Shown here: in pieces, positions 1 to 6,629 of the stretch
Numbering within the stretch: the first letter of the stretch is position 1
Layout: each line of letters starts with the position of its first letter
Assembly: GCA_003219095.1 (NCBI GenBank)
Contig: QHPM01000291.1
Coordinates: 1-8,169, forward strand
From: Verrucomicrobiota bacterium
GTDB lineage: Bacteria; Verrucomicrobiota; Verrucomicrobiia; Chthoniobacterales; UBA10450
Length of the DNA: 8,169 nt
Direction: 5' to 3'
Position numbers and translations under genes: made by a program
Notes under the pieces: model-generated
Seen by the model: only the letters and a program-made list of their open reading frames with translations
What the model was told of the DNA's origin: nothing
Databases searched by the model: none

Positions 1-763
1 CCGCTTTCAAGAGTGAATCAGAAGTAAACGGTTTATGCAGAATTCCCAGGACATTCTCGGATCTGGCTTGCGCACCTTCCAAATCAGAACCGAATCCCGA
101 CATGAAGAGCACCGGGATGTGCGCAGTCGACTCATCTTCGCTCAGGCGCTGACTAAGTTCATCGCCGGGCAAATCAGGCAGCAAATAATCGAGCAGGATC
201 AAATCAGGTTTTTGCTGGCGAGTCGCTTGCAATCCCTCCTGGCCTGTTCCAGCGGTGACGACTTGATAGTTTGCTTCCGAGAGAATTTCCTCGACGAAAC
301 CTAATAGCATCAGGCTGTCGTCAATCACCAGAATGCGAGGCCGTTGCGCGGGCGGAACATCCCCGCCGGGCCGTAAGAGGGTCTGGGCCAAGTCCCTGAA
401 ATCCGAATCCTGGAAAGGCTTTTCCAGGAAATGAACGTCTCCCATTCCCTCTGATTCCTCGGACAGCGAAGTCACACGCTGAGTCGACAAAAATATCGCG
501 CGAGCCTTTGGATGGCTGGCCCGCAAATCACGCAGAATATCCGGCTCTGAATCTGACGCCGCATCCAAGTCGAGTACGAACAGTTCCACCGGCTCGTCTG
601 AGGGAATGCGATGCGCCTCGTCCAGATCGCGGGCCACATCCACCACCGCTTCCGGCGCCACCTCGTGCAACGTACTCAAAATCGACGAGAGCAGTAATTC
701 GTCCGACTCCAGAACGAGAATGCGCTCTTCGCGTTTAGGGTTCCGAGCAATAGATTTTTTCAC
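1..763 (-). CDS. Tandem receiver-domain (REC-REC) response regulator, partial
   Basis: A reading frame open without a stop from a GTG at 763 to the left edge gives 254 residues; the C-terminus lies outside the window. Two CheY-like receiver domains are visible. The second (about residues 142-254) is canonical: acidic pair D148-D149, phosphoacceptor D192 in LLDYLLPD, S222 in FMSG and K244 in HKPF. The first (about 13-130) keeps the acceptor D65, S93 and K115 (LEKPF), but its acidic pair reads E19-S20, which may weaken magnesium binding. Such proteins take phosphate from histidine kinases; no output domain or partner kinase is visible. The start is uncertain: an in-frame TTG at 787 is an alternative, an in-frame TAG lies a few codons further upstream, and neither start has a good ribosome binding site. 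It lies 104 bp downstream of the ligase gene on the same strand, so co-transcription is possible. Confidence 0.88.
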   Translation of the reverse strand, partial: MKKSIARNPKREERILVLESDELLLSSILSTLHEVAPEAVVDVARDLDEAHRIPSDEPVELFVLDLDAASDSEPDILRDLRASHPKARAIFLSTQRVTSLSEESEGMGDVHFLEKPFQDSDFRDLAQTLLRPGGDVPPAQRPRILVIDDSLMLLGFVEEILSEANYQVVTAGTGQEGLQATRQQKPDLILLDYLLPDLPGDELSQRLSEDESTAHIPVLFMSGFGSDLEGAQARSENVLGILHKPFTSDSLLKA

Positions 764-867
764 CGGGAAGAAGCCGCGCGGCCGCAAGAATGTCCCGCGG
801 CCAACGGGCTGCCTCTAACAATTTATGCTTCTTGGCAAATGAAAAGCATTTTCTCGCTCAACTTACA

Positions 868-2319
868 CTAGCGAACGACTGGATAGCGCCGGGCCAGCTC
901 ACGCCGGCTGGTCTTGCCGCGCTCATTTACCGGGATCACTTCGACGAAATAAATGCGGCGCGGCACCTGCCAGCTGCTCAGCCGCGCCCGGCAATGCGCG
1001 AGCAATTCTCTCTCGCTCAAGCCCTTCGCTACCACGCACGCTGCTATTTCTTCATTCCGACGCCTCGATTCGCGACCGAAAACGATCGCCGCTCGCACTC
1101 CCGGGCAGCGCAAAATTTCGGCTTCCACTTCCGCTGGATGCACTTTTTTTCCAGCAACGTTGATCAAGTCGGAACTGCGTCCGACGATCCGGTAACCGCC
1201 CTGCGTTTTTTCCAACAAATCATCCGGGACAAAAATGCCGTCGCCCAGTTTGTCTTCATCCGGCTGCGGGAAATAACCGTCAGCCACCGCCCGACTCCGC
1301 ACTCGGATGCGCGAGACCGGATTGTCGGAATCGACTTGTTCAATCTTAACTCCCGACATCGCTTCGCCGACAAATCCAGGAACCGGCTGCGCTTTACGGA
1401 CGTAACAAATCCCGCCACACTCCGATGCGCCGTAAAAGGAATGGATCTCGCGTCCGAATTTTCCGCAAAAGCCTCGCGCTGTTTCCGGCGGCAAAGGGGC
1501 ACCGGCCGAAATGCAAAGCCGCAAATCCGGCAACGATGGCGGCTCGCTCATTTCGCAAAACGACTGGTAGAAAACCGGCATTCCCGGAAAAACAGTCGCG
1601 CGAGTTGCGGCGAGGCCGTCGATGATCGCTCGCGGTATCCGATCGTTGCTGAGCGCAAGCGAAACGCCGCGCACCAGGAGCGGCGTCAGCAAATTGCTAA
1701 AGCCATAGGAATGCGAGACTGGGATGACGCCGAAGTTCAAATCGTGCTCGCTGATGTCCATCGTCTCGCAAATGTTCTCGCAATCGGCCAGCAATTGTTC
1801 ACTACGAAAACGGACTGCGCGCGGCGCAGCGGTCGTCCCAGACGTGAACTTCAACAGCGAGGGTCGGTGGCTCTGCCAGTCGTTAAATCCGGTCGCGGCC
1901 ATTGGCCTGTCATCCCGAGCGCAAGTCGAGGGATCCCGGTGCGTAATCTTTAAGGTAACATCCGGAGGATCCCTCGACTCCGCTCGGAATGACAGGCTTG
2001 CGAAAGCCGTTGCGCGACACATTTGAAGCGCGCTTTGCCTCTGTTCTGCGCTCATCGTCTCTTCCAGCGGCAGAACGACAAGTTGCTTTCGCAGGCACGC
2101 CAGAAATAACGACGGCCAATCCGGATGGTTGCCGATTTGGATGGCGAAGACCTGTCCGGCACGAATTCTCTCCAGTTGCCGCGCAAAATGATCAGCACGC
2201 TCTTCAATTTCAGAGAACGATATTTTCCGCTGCGCGTGAAAGATGGCGGCGCGATTGCGGTTCCTTGTCCGAGTAGCTTCCCACGCCTCGAGAATCGGGT
2301 CGTCTACGGTCGTCCTCAC
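868..2319 (-). CDS. AMP-dependent synthetase/ligase (ANL superfamily, acyl-CoA ligase-like)
   Basis: A 483-residue adenylate-forming enzyme. This family activates a carboxylate with ATP to an acyl-AMP, usually then passing it to CoA or a carrier thiol. Motifs in order: P-loop-like FTSGTTAAPRAV (158-169, usual form SGTTGxPKxV), YGASECGG (296-303, matching YGxTE), FVPDD (363-367) in place of the usual TGD, GRSSDLINVAGKKVHPAEVE (380-399), and the C-terminal catalytic lysine K469 in NERGKTSRREL. The length is near the short end of the family. The substrate cannot be told from sequence; MenE-like, fatty-acid and aryl-acid ligases all remain possible. The start is a GTG, with the purine stretch AAAGGG about a dozen bases upstream. 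Residues about 109-138 are encoded by an inserted palindromic repeat (1905-1997), between the N-terminal region and the P-loop. It diverges from rpmE with 47 bp between them. Confidence 0.88.
   Translation of the reverse strand: MRTTVDDPILEAWEATRTRNRNRAAIFHAQRKISFSEIEERADHFARQLERIRAGQVFAIQIGNHPDWPSLFLACLRKQLVVLPLEETMSAEQRQSALQMCRATAFASLSFRAESRDPPDVTLKITHRDPSTCARDDRPMAATGFNDWQSHRPSLLKFTSGTTAAPRAVRFRSEQLLADCENICETMDISEHDLNFGVIPVSHSYGFSNLLTPLLVRGVSLALSNDRIPRAIIDGLAATRATVFPGMPVFYQSFCEMSEPPSLPDLRLCISAGAPLPPETARGFCGKFGREIHSFYGASECGGICYVRKAQPVPGFVGEAMSGVKIEQVDSDNPVSRIRVRSRAVADGYFPQPDEDKLGDGIFVPDDLLEKTQGGYRIVGRSSDLINVAGKKVHPAEVEAEILRCPGVRAAIVFGRESRRRNEEIAACVVAKGLSERELLAHCRARLSSWQVPRRIYFVEVIPVNERGKTSRRELARRYPVVR
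1905..1997. repeat. 93-bp palindromic (REP-like) element inside the ligase gene
   Basis: Imperfect inverted repeat with arms at 1905-1936 and 1967-1997. The outer nine bases of each arm (GCCTGTCAT / ATGACAGGC) pair perfectly, and the rest pairs with one substitution and one small bulge region. The arms carry CCGAGCG and GTCGAGGGATCC blocks around a 30-base centre. At 93 bp it is exactly 31 codons and leaves the ligase frame open; on the minus strand it encodes SFRAESRDP in one arm and RDPSTCARDDR in the other. The end sequence GTCAT(C/T)CCGAGC recurs in the element at 3750-3848. No clear target duplication was seen. Confidence 0.85.
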
Positions 2320-2348
2320 TTGCGAATTTGCCCTTTCACCGCTAGATT
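2320..2348 (+). promoter_or_regulatory. Possible sigma-70-type promoter for rpmE
   Basis: In the 47-bp gap between the divergent ligase and rpmE genes, TTGCGA (2320-2325) and TAGATT (2343-2348) are separated by exactly 17 bases. Each matches the sigma-70 consensus at 4 of 6 positions. A transcript from here would have a leader of only about a dozen bases before the rpmE start, with no Shine-Dalgarno. The match is modest and could be chance. Confidence 0.3.
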
Positions 2349-2366
2349 GCGTGCTCGTTTTTTAAC

Positions 2367-2591
2367 ATGAAGGCGGACATTCATCCTGATTATCAAGAGA
2401 CCGATATCGTTTGTGCGTGCGGCGCGGTTTATCATACCCGCTCGACCAAACGAGACATTAAAATCGGCATCTGCGCCGCCTGCCATCCGTTTTTCACGGG
2501 CGAACAAAAATTCGTCGATACCGCCGGACGCGTGGAGAAATTTGCGCGCCGTTACGGTAGCACCAAGGCCGCACGCGCGGGCAAGGCTTAG
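2367..2591 (+). CDS. rpmE: 50S ribosomal protein L31, zinc-binding type
   Basis: A 74-residue protein matching bacterial L31 almost end to end: MKADIHPDY at the N-terminus, [15 protein letters not shown] in the middle and [10 protein letters not shown] near the end. L31 sits on the large ribosomal subunit and bridges to the small-subunit head. The four zinc-ligand cysteines are present as C16xC18 and C36xxC39, so this is the C+ (zinc-containing) form rather than the zinc-free paralogue induced under zinc limitation. A short basic, alanine-rich tail (about residues 66-74) extends slightly past the E. coli length. The ATG at 2367 has no Shine-Dalgarno; it is preceded by a run of six T. It is the first gene of a plus-strand housekeeping cluster and is followed by a palindromic repeat and prfA. 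Confidence 0.96.
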   Translation: MKADIHPDYQETDIVCACGAVYHTRSTKRDIKIGICAACHPFFTGEQKFVDTAGRVEKFARRYGSTKAARAGKA

Positions 2592-2597
2592 CTCGGG

Positions 2598-2649
2598 TGT
2601 AGCCGGGGTCGCCGACCCCGGTCTGCCGCGATCAGCGATCGCGGCTACA
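2598..2649. repeat. Cloverleaf-like palindromic repeat between rpmE and prfA
   Basis: A 52-bp element with an outer stem (TGTAG 2598-2602 with CTACA 2645-2649) enclosing two adjacent hairpins. One is CCGGGGTCG / CGACCCCGG (2603-2611, 2613-2621), perfect with a one-base centre. The other is CCGCGATC / GATCGCGG (2626-2633, 2637-2644) with a three-base loop. Together they form a three-way junction. It ends 3 bases before the prfA ATG. It resembles a dispersed REP-type repeat; as RNA it could slow transcription or shape prfA translation. No T-tract follows, so it is not a standard terminator. Confidence 0.8.
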
Positions 2650-2652
2650 AGA

Positions 2653-3732
2653 ATGGACTTTAATCTTCTCATTCAACGTAAACGCGAGCGCTTCGAACAA
2701 CTCGAACGCGAAATCGCCGACCCGGAGCTTTTTGAAAATCGCAATCGTGCCGGCGAAATCATGCGAGAACACGCGAACGTAAAGGCGTTGCTGGCGAAAT
2801 GGAACGAGCTGTCGAGCGCGCGTATGCAACTGGGAGACAATCGTGAACTTGCTAATTCGACCGACGCCGACCTGGCCGAAATGGCGCAGGAAGAAATTCC
2901 CGCCCTCGAAGAACGCGTCGCCGAACTAGAACGCGACATGCAGTTAGCGTTGCTTCCGCCGGACGAAAATGAAAATCGCGACGCAATCATTGAGATCCGT
3001 GCCGGCACGGGCGGGAGTGAGGCGGCAATTTTCGCCGCCGATTTATATCGAATGTACAATCGCTATGCCGAGTCAGCCGGATTGAAAATCGAGAGTATGG
3101 ACTCGAGTCCATCAGAGCTTGGTGGATTAAAGGAAGTGATTTTTAAAGTGAGCGGCGAATCGGTTTTTCGAAAATTGCGTTACGAGAGTGGAGTGCATCG
3201 GGTCCAACGTGTGCCCGCAACCGAGGCGCAGGGGCGGATTCACACCAGCACCGCGACGGTCGCCGTGTTGCCGGAGGCGGAGGAAATCGATCTGGAATTA
3301 AAACCGGAAGAGCTTCGTATTGAAGTTTGCCGCTCCGGCGGACCGGGTGGCCAAGGCGTAAATACGACTGATTCCGCAGTGCAGATTTTGCATATTCCCA
3401 CCGGCACAATTGTCCGCTGCCAGGATGGCCGGAGCCAGCAAAAGAACAAGGAGAAGGCGCTCAATGTTTTGCGCTCCCGATTGCTCGAAACCAAACAACG
3501 TGAAGAAGCGGAGAAATACGCGGCCCATCGCCGGAGTCAGATCGGGTCGGGTGGCCGTGAGGAAAAAATCCGCACTTACAACTTTCCGCAGAACCGCGTT
3601 ACCGACCACCGTATCGGGCTCACTCTTTACAATCTGGATCGGTTTATGGAAGGCGAGCTCGAGGAGATGATTTCAGGGCTGCAGGCTGCCGATTTGGCCG
3701 AGCGATTGAAAGACAGCGCGATGACGAACTGA
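2653..3732 (+). CDS. prfA: Peptide chain release factor 1
   Basis: A 359-residue RF1, the usual family length, which ends translation at UAA and UAG. The stop-codon-reading tripeptide PAT (188-190, in [18 protein letters not shown]) marks it as RF1 rather than RF2, which has SPF. The peptidyl-tRNA hydrolysis motif GGQ is at 232-234 within [16 protein letters not shown]; the residue after GGQ is G, where E. coli has H. The N-terminal coiled-coil domain (about 1-100) and the C-terminal [22 protein letters not shown] block are intact. The frame is open upstream to 2413, but that extension runs through rpmE and the repeat, so the ATG at 2653, where the family N-terminus begins, is preferred. No Shine-Dalgarno precedes it. 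The next gene, prmC, encodes the enzyme expected to methylate Q234. Confidence 0.97.
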   Translation: MDFNLLIQRKRERFEQLEREIADPELFENRNRAGEIMREHANVKALLAKWNELSSARMQLGDNRELANSTDADLAEMAQEEIPALEERVAELERDMQLALLPPDENENRDAIIEIRAGTGGSEAAIFAADLYRMYNRYAESAGLKIESMDSSPSELGGLKEVIFKVSGESVFRKLRYESGVHRVQRVPATEAQGRIHTSTATVAVLPEAEEIDLELKPEELRIEVCRSGGPGGQGVNTTDSAVQILHIPTGTIVRCQDGRSQQKNKEKALNVLRSRLLETKQREEAEKYAAHRRSQIGSGGREEKIRTYNFPQNRVTDHRIGLTLYNLDRFMEGELEEMISGLQAADLAERLKDSAMTN

Positions 3733-3749
3733 TGCGCGCGGGGAGTTTA

Positions 3750-3848
3750 GTCATTCCGAGCCGCAGAGACGGCGAGGAACCTCACCTTGTTCGCTTACAT
3801 TCGCTTCGTCGGAGAGATCCTTCGCCGTGTCCGCGGCTCAGGATAACA
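3750..3848. repeat. Palindromic (REP-like) element between prfA and prmC
   Basis: An imperfect inverted repeat of about 99 bp with arms near 3751-3783 and 3814-3847, pairing at roughly 26 of 33 positions. The left arm begins with TCATTCCGAGCCGC and both arms carry an ACGGCGA block. Its end (GTCATTCCGAGC) matches that of the element inside the ligase gene, so the two probably belong to one family or related families. It fills most of the prfA-prmC gap and contains a GTG (3827) that opens an artefactual N-terminal extension of prmC. Confidence 0.75.
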
Positions 3849-3871
3849 GCAACATTTGGAGCGCACTGGCA

Positions 3872-4705
3872 ATGACGGTGCTCGACGTTCTTCTATCCAC
3901 CACCGCTTACTTCAAAAAACGCGGGATTGAGAATCCGCGCTTGAACGCCGAACATTTGCTGGCGCATTCGCTCGCGCGGAAAAGACTCGATGTTTACCTC
4001 GAGTTCGAACGCGATCTGGCCGAGCCCGAACTGGCGCCTTTACGCGAGCTTGTCCGCCGGCGCGGGCAAAACGAGCCGCTCCAACATTTGCTCGGCACGG
4101 TCGAATTTTGTGGAAATATCTTTCTCTGCGACAAACGCGCGCTTGTTCCGCGGCCGGAAACTGAAGAACTAGTCGAGTTCCTCGAATCGAGGATCGAGGA
4201 TCGAGGATCGAGAATCGCTGATGTCGGCACGGGTTCGGGAGTCATCGCGTTATCGCTGGCGCAGAAATTTCCCGAGGCACAAATCATCGCTACCGATATC
4301 TCGGACGATGCTTTGTTGCTGGCCCGTGAAAATGCGGCTCGGCTCGGAACCAGTCGCGTTCAATTTCTCAAAAGCGACTTGTTGGAGAACGTCGATGGCC
4401 AATTCGACTTAATCGTCGCGAACCTGCCCTACATTTCCCGCCATGATCGCGACCAGCTCGCGCCGGAAGTCTTGTGCGATCCGGAAGTTGCGCTCTTTGC
4501 CGGCGAAACGGGCCATGAAATCATTCGCCGATTGATTGAAACGGCGCCGTCCCATTTGAGCGCCAGGAGTTTGCTTGCGCTGGAGATTGGGCTCGGCCAG
4601 GAACCCGCTCTAATCGACCTTTTGCGCGATAAAAATTACCGCGACATCGAGGCGAAAAACGATTATTCAGGTAGAAAGCGTTTTCTCTTCGCCCGGTATG
4701 GATAA
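3872..4705 (+). CDS. prmC: Release factor glutamine N5-methyltransferase
   Basis: A 277-residue PrmC/HemK protein that uses S-adenosylmethionine to methylate the GGQ glutamine of release factors. The N-terminal helical substrate-recognition domain spans about 1-85 (LNAEHLLAHSLARKRLDVY). The methyltransferase domain follows with RPETEELVE (94-102), the AdoMet glycine motif ADVGTGSGVIAL (116-127), ATDIS (140-144), the catalytic motif NLPYIS (184-189, where the family norm is NPPY) and a C-terminal YSGRKRFLFA block. The frame is open upstream to 3827, but those 15 residues come from a palindromic repeat; the ATG at 3872, with GGAG about ten bases upstream, fits the family N-terminus. Residues 105-115 (ESRIEDRGSRI) are encoded by 7-bp tandem repeats. 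The end overlaps murA by 8 nt, implying co-transcription. Confidence 0.95.
   Translation: MTVLDVLLSTTAYFKKRGIENPRLNAEHLLAHSLARKRLDVYLEFERDLAEPELAPLRELVRRRGQNEPLQHLLGTVEFCGNIFLCDKRALVPRPETEELVEFLESRIEDRGSRIADVGTGSGVIALSLAQKFPEAQIIATDISDDALLLARENAARLGTSRVQFLKSDLLENVDGQFDLIVANLPYISRHDRDQLAPEVLCDPEVALFAGETGHEIIRRLIETAPSHLSARSLLALEIGLGQEPALIDLLRDKNYRDIEAKNDYSGRKRFLFARYG
4186..4217 (+). repeat. 7-bp tandem repeat within prmC
   Basis: The unit ATCGAGG occurs three times exactly (4186-4192, 4193-4199, 4200-4206), then once as ATCGAGA (4207-4213), followed by a partial ATCG. It encodes ESRIEDRGSRI just before the AdoMet glycine loop. Since 7 is not a multiple of 3, gain or loss of one unit would frameshift prmC, while three units (21 bp) would not. 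Confidence 0.9.
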
Positions 4706-5957
4706 GATACTTGTGCATGGCGGGAATTCTCTCGCCGGTTCGATCAAGATCAGCGGTTCGAAGAACTCCGCCCTTCCTATTCTCGCCGCGACTCTGCTGA
4801 CGCGCGAGCCCTGCACAATTCATCGCGTGCCCGACCTGAGCGACACGCATTACATGCTCCAAATTCTGACTCATCTCGGCGCACAGGTGGAACGCGCCAG
4901 CGGCATTGTCACCGTTACCGCCGATAAAGTGCAATCAGTCGCCCCGTACGAAGTTGTGCGAAAAATGCGGGCGTCGGTTGGTGTGCTCGGCCCGCTCCTC
5001 GGGCGTTGCAAAGAAGCGACTGTCTCCCTGCCGGGAGGGTGCGTCATTGGCGATCGGCCGATCGATCTGCATTTGCGGGGATTCGAAGCGCTGGGCGCTG
5101 CGGTGCGAGTGGAAAGCGGCAACGTGAAAGTGTTTGTTCCGAAACTGGTTGGGGCCGTGATTAATTTGCGCGGCAAATTCGGACCAACTGTTCTTGGCAC
5201 CGATAATGTGATGATGGCCGCGGTTCTCGCCGAGGGCACAACCGTAATCGAGGGTGCGGCGCAAGAGCCGGAGGTTTGCGATCTGGCTGATTTTCTCAAT
5301 AAGATGGGGGCGAAAATCGAGGGCGCTGGGACACGAAGAATAATCATCGAGGGCGTTAGCGAATTGCACGGGGCCGAGCACGACATCATTCCCGACAGGA
5401 TCGAAGCTGGCACTTTTCTGGTGGCGGGGGCGATAGCTGGCAGCGGAGTGACCGTCAACCGAGTCGAGCCAAACCATCTCACGGCGATTACCAATGCGCT
5501 GAGCGGTTGCGGATTCAAAATCGAAGCGAAGAAACAATCCATAACCGTTTCACCAAATGGTGCGCCCAAACCATTGGAAATTACGACGGAGCCCTACCCT
5601 GGATTCCCGACCGACATGCAGGCGCAGATGTGTGCGCTGCTTTCCACCACTGACGGAATCAGCGTGATCACAGAGAATATTTTTCCGCAACGTTACATGC
5701 ACGTGGCCGAGCTGAAACGGATGGGAGCCCAGGTGCAAATGGAAGGCGCGACTGCCGTGATTCAGGGAGTGGAGCACTTGACCGGCGCGCCGGTGATGGC
5801 GAGCGATCTGCGCGCTTCAGCCGCGCTGGTGCTCGCAGGGCTGAAGGCCGATGGAATCACTGAAGTCAGCCGCGTTTATCATATCGATCGCGGTTACGAA
5901 CATCTCGACGAAAAATTGAGCGAGCTCGGTGCGCATATCGAGCGGGTGAAAGCTTAG
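4698..5957 (+). CDS. murA: UDP-N-acetylglucosamine 1-carboxyvinyltransferase (MurA)
   Basis: A 419-residue MurA, full family length. It transfers enolpyruvate from PEP to UDP-GlcNAc in the cytoplasm, the first committed step of peptidoglycan synthesis. K22-N23 (SGSKNSALP) and R120 of the active site are present. The loop cysteine is C115 in SLPGGCVIGDRPIDLH, at the same number as in E. coli; a cysteine here predicts sensitivity to fosfomycin, unlike the Cys-to-Asp form in Chlamydia and mycobacteria. D306 in GFPTDMQAQM corresponds to the catalytic aspartate (D305 in E. coli). The C-terminal YHIDRGYEHLDEKLSELGA block is intact. The ATG at 4698 lies inside the end of prmC, an 8-nt overlap with no clear Shine-Dalgarno, which suggests translational coupling. 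Confidence 0.97.
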   Translation: MDKILVHGGNSLAGSIKISGSKNSALPILAATLLTREPCTIHRVPDLSDTHYMLQILTHLGAQVERASGIVTVTADKVQSVAPYEVVRKMRASVGVLGPLLGRCKEATVSLPGGCVIGDRPIDLHLRGFEALGAAVRVESGNVKVFVPKLVGAVINLRGKFGPTVLGTDNVMMAAVLAEGTTVIEGAAQEPEVCDLADFLNKMGAKIEGAGTRRIIIEGVSELHGAEHDIIPDRIEAGTFLVAGAIAGSGVTVNRVEPNHLTAITNALSGCGFKIEAKKQSITVSPNGAPKPLEITTEPYPGFPTDMQAQMCALLSTTDGISVITENIFPQRYMHVAELKRMGAQVQMEGATAVIQGVEHLTGAPVMASDLRASAALVLAGLKADGITEVSRVYHIDRGYEHLDEKLSELGAHIERVKA

Positions 5958-6031
5958 TAGAGCGCGCGTTTGGCGCCAAAGCGATACTTGGCTTGCGTTC
6001 TTTGGAAACTAGCGAGACCCTTCTCGTACTT

Positions 6032-6406
6032 ATGGAAACGACTCCACCTTCCCCTGTGTCTTCTTCTTCAGCGGATCTCCGCACCTGGAACGTTCTTTGC
6101 CACGCCAGCGCACTGCTGGGATTCTTTTTTCCCTGGGCCGGTCACATCCTCGCGCCTTTAATCGTATGGCTGGTAAAACGCGGCGATTCCCCCGAAATCG
6201 ATGCGCACGGAAAAGAATCACTCAATTTCCAGCTTTCCATGCTCATTTACTCAGTGATCTCTGGTATTCTGTGTCTGGTGCTGATCGGATTCGTTTTGCT
6301 CGCGATCCTGCACGTTCTCAATGTCGTCTTTGTCATCATTGCCTCCATCCGCGCGAGTGAAGGAAATTTTTATCGTTATCCGCTAACGATCCGTTTTCTG
6401 AATTAG
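6032..6406 (+). CDS. DUF4870 family membrane protein
   Basis: A 124-residue small membrane protein matching the DUF4870 pattern: WNVLCHASALLGFFFPWAG near the N-terminus, PLIVWLVKR, HGKESLNFQ (a family hallmark), then a long hydrophobic stretch of probably two helices (about 70-107, from MLIYSVISG to VIIASIRA) and the closing GNFYRYPLTIRFL. Its function is unknown; the family is widespread in bacteria and often described as Tic20-like. The frame extends back to a TTG at 5993, but the ATG at 6032 begins a family-like N-terminus and is preferred; neither has a clear Shine-Dalgarno. It follows murA by 74 bp on the same strand and converges on the small lipoprotein gene with only 24 bp between stops. 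Confidence 0.87.
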   Translation: METTPPSPVSSSSADLRTWNVLCHASALLGFFFPWAGHILAPLIVWLVKRGDSPEIDAHGKESLNFQLSMLIYSVISGILCLVLIGFVLLAILHVLNVVFVIIASIRASEGNFYRYPLTIRFLN

Positions 6407-6430
6407 AAATCGCTCTCGCAGTTGCGCGGG

Positions 6431-6589
6431 TCAACGAGCGCTCTGCCCATAGGCGACACCTACCTCGCCGTGAACCTTCGATTGTTCGGTGCGCTGCAAC
6501 ATTGGATCGGCGTTTTGAGCTTGCTGCTGGGCGGCGCAGCCGGTTTGGAAGATCGCAACTGCCAGAAGTAAACAATATAAGGGTCGCAT
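6431..6589 (-). CDS. Small putative lipoprotein (52 aa)
   Basis: A 52-residue protein with a basic start (MRPLY), a hydrophobic core (CLLLAVAIF) and a cysteine at 18 in FQTGCAA, which reads as a lipoprotein signal peptide. The lipobox is imperfect, with Q rather than L at -3. The mature part is about 35 residues, polar and Gln-rich (CAAQQQAQNADPMLQRTEQ), ending in VHGEVGVAYGQSAR. I do not recognise a family. The frame continues upstream to 6685, but that would overlap the divergent glycosyltransferase gene and place residues ahead of the signal peptide, so the ATG at 6589 (GGAA seven or so bases upstream) is preferred. Only 40 bp separate its start from the glycosyltransferase start, so the two would share a divergent control region. 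Confidence 0.65.
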   Translation of the reverse strand: MRPLYCLLLAVAIFQTGCAAQQQAQNADPMLQRTEQSKVHGEVGVAYGQSAR

Positions 6590-6629
6590 AAAGTATTCCG
6601 CGTTAGTGTTCATTAGGAAGCCGAGTCCA

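Noticed and set aside
790..1953. Long plus-strand open frame of 387 codons
   Set aside because: It lies entirely antisense to the ligase, whose motifs are unmistakable. Its translation is Arg/Ala-rich with no recognisable domain, typical of an antisense shadow in GC-rich DNA.
2413..2652. 80-residue N-terminal extension of prfA
   Set aside because: It overlaps rpmE out of frame and runs through the cloverleaf repeat; RF1 proteins start where the ATG at 2653 lies.
4871..5569. Minus-strand open frame of 232 codons
   Set aside because: It is antisense to murA, which is full length with all catalytic residues; the reverse frame shows no domain.
5969..5980. 12-bp perfect palindrome TTTGGCGCCAAA between murA and the DUF4870 gene
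   Set aside because: It resembles an operator half-site pair, but one isolated palindrome with no recognised regulator and no second copy seen is not enough to call an operator.
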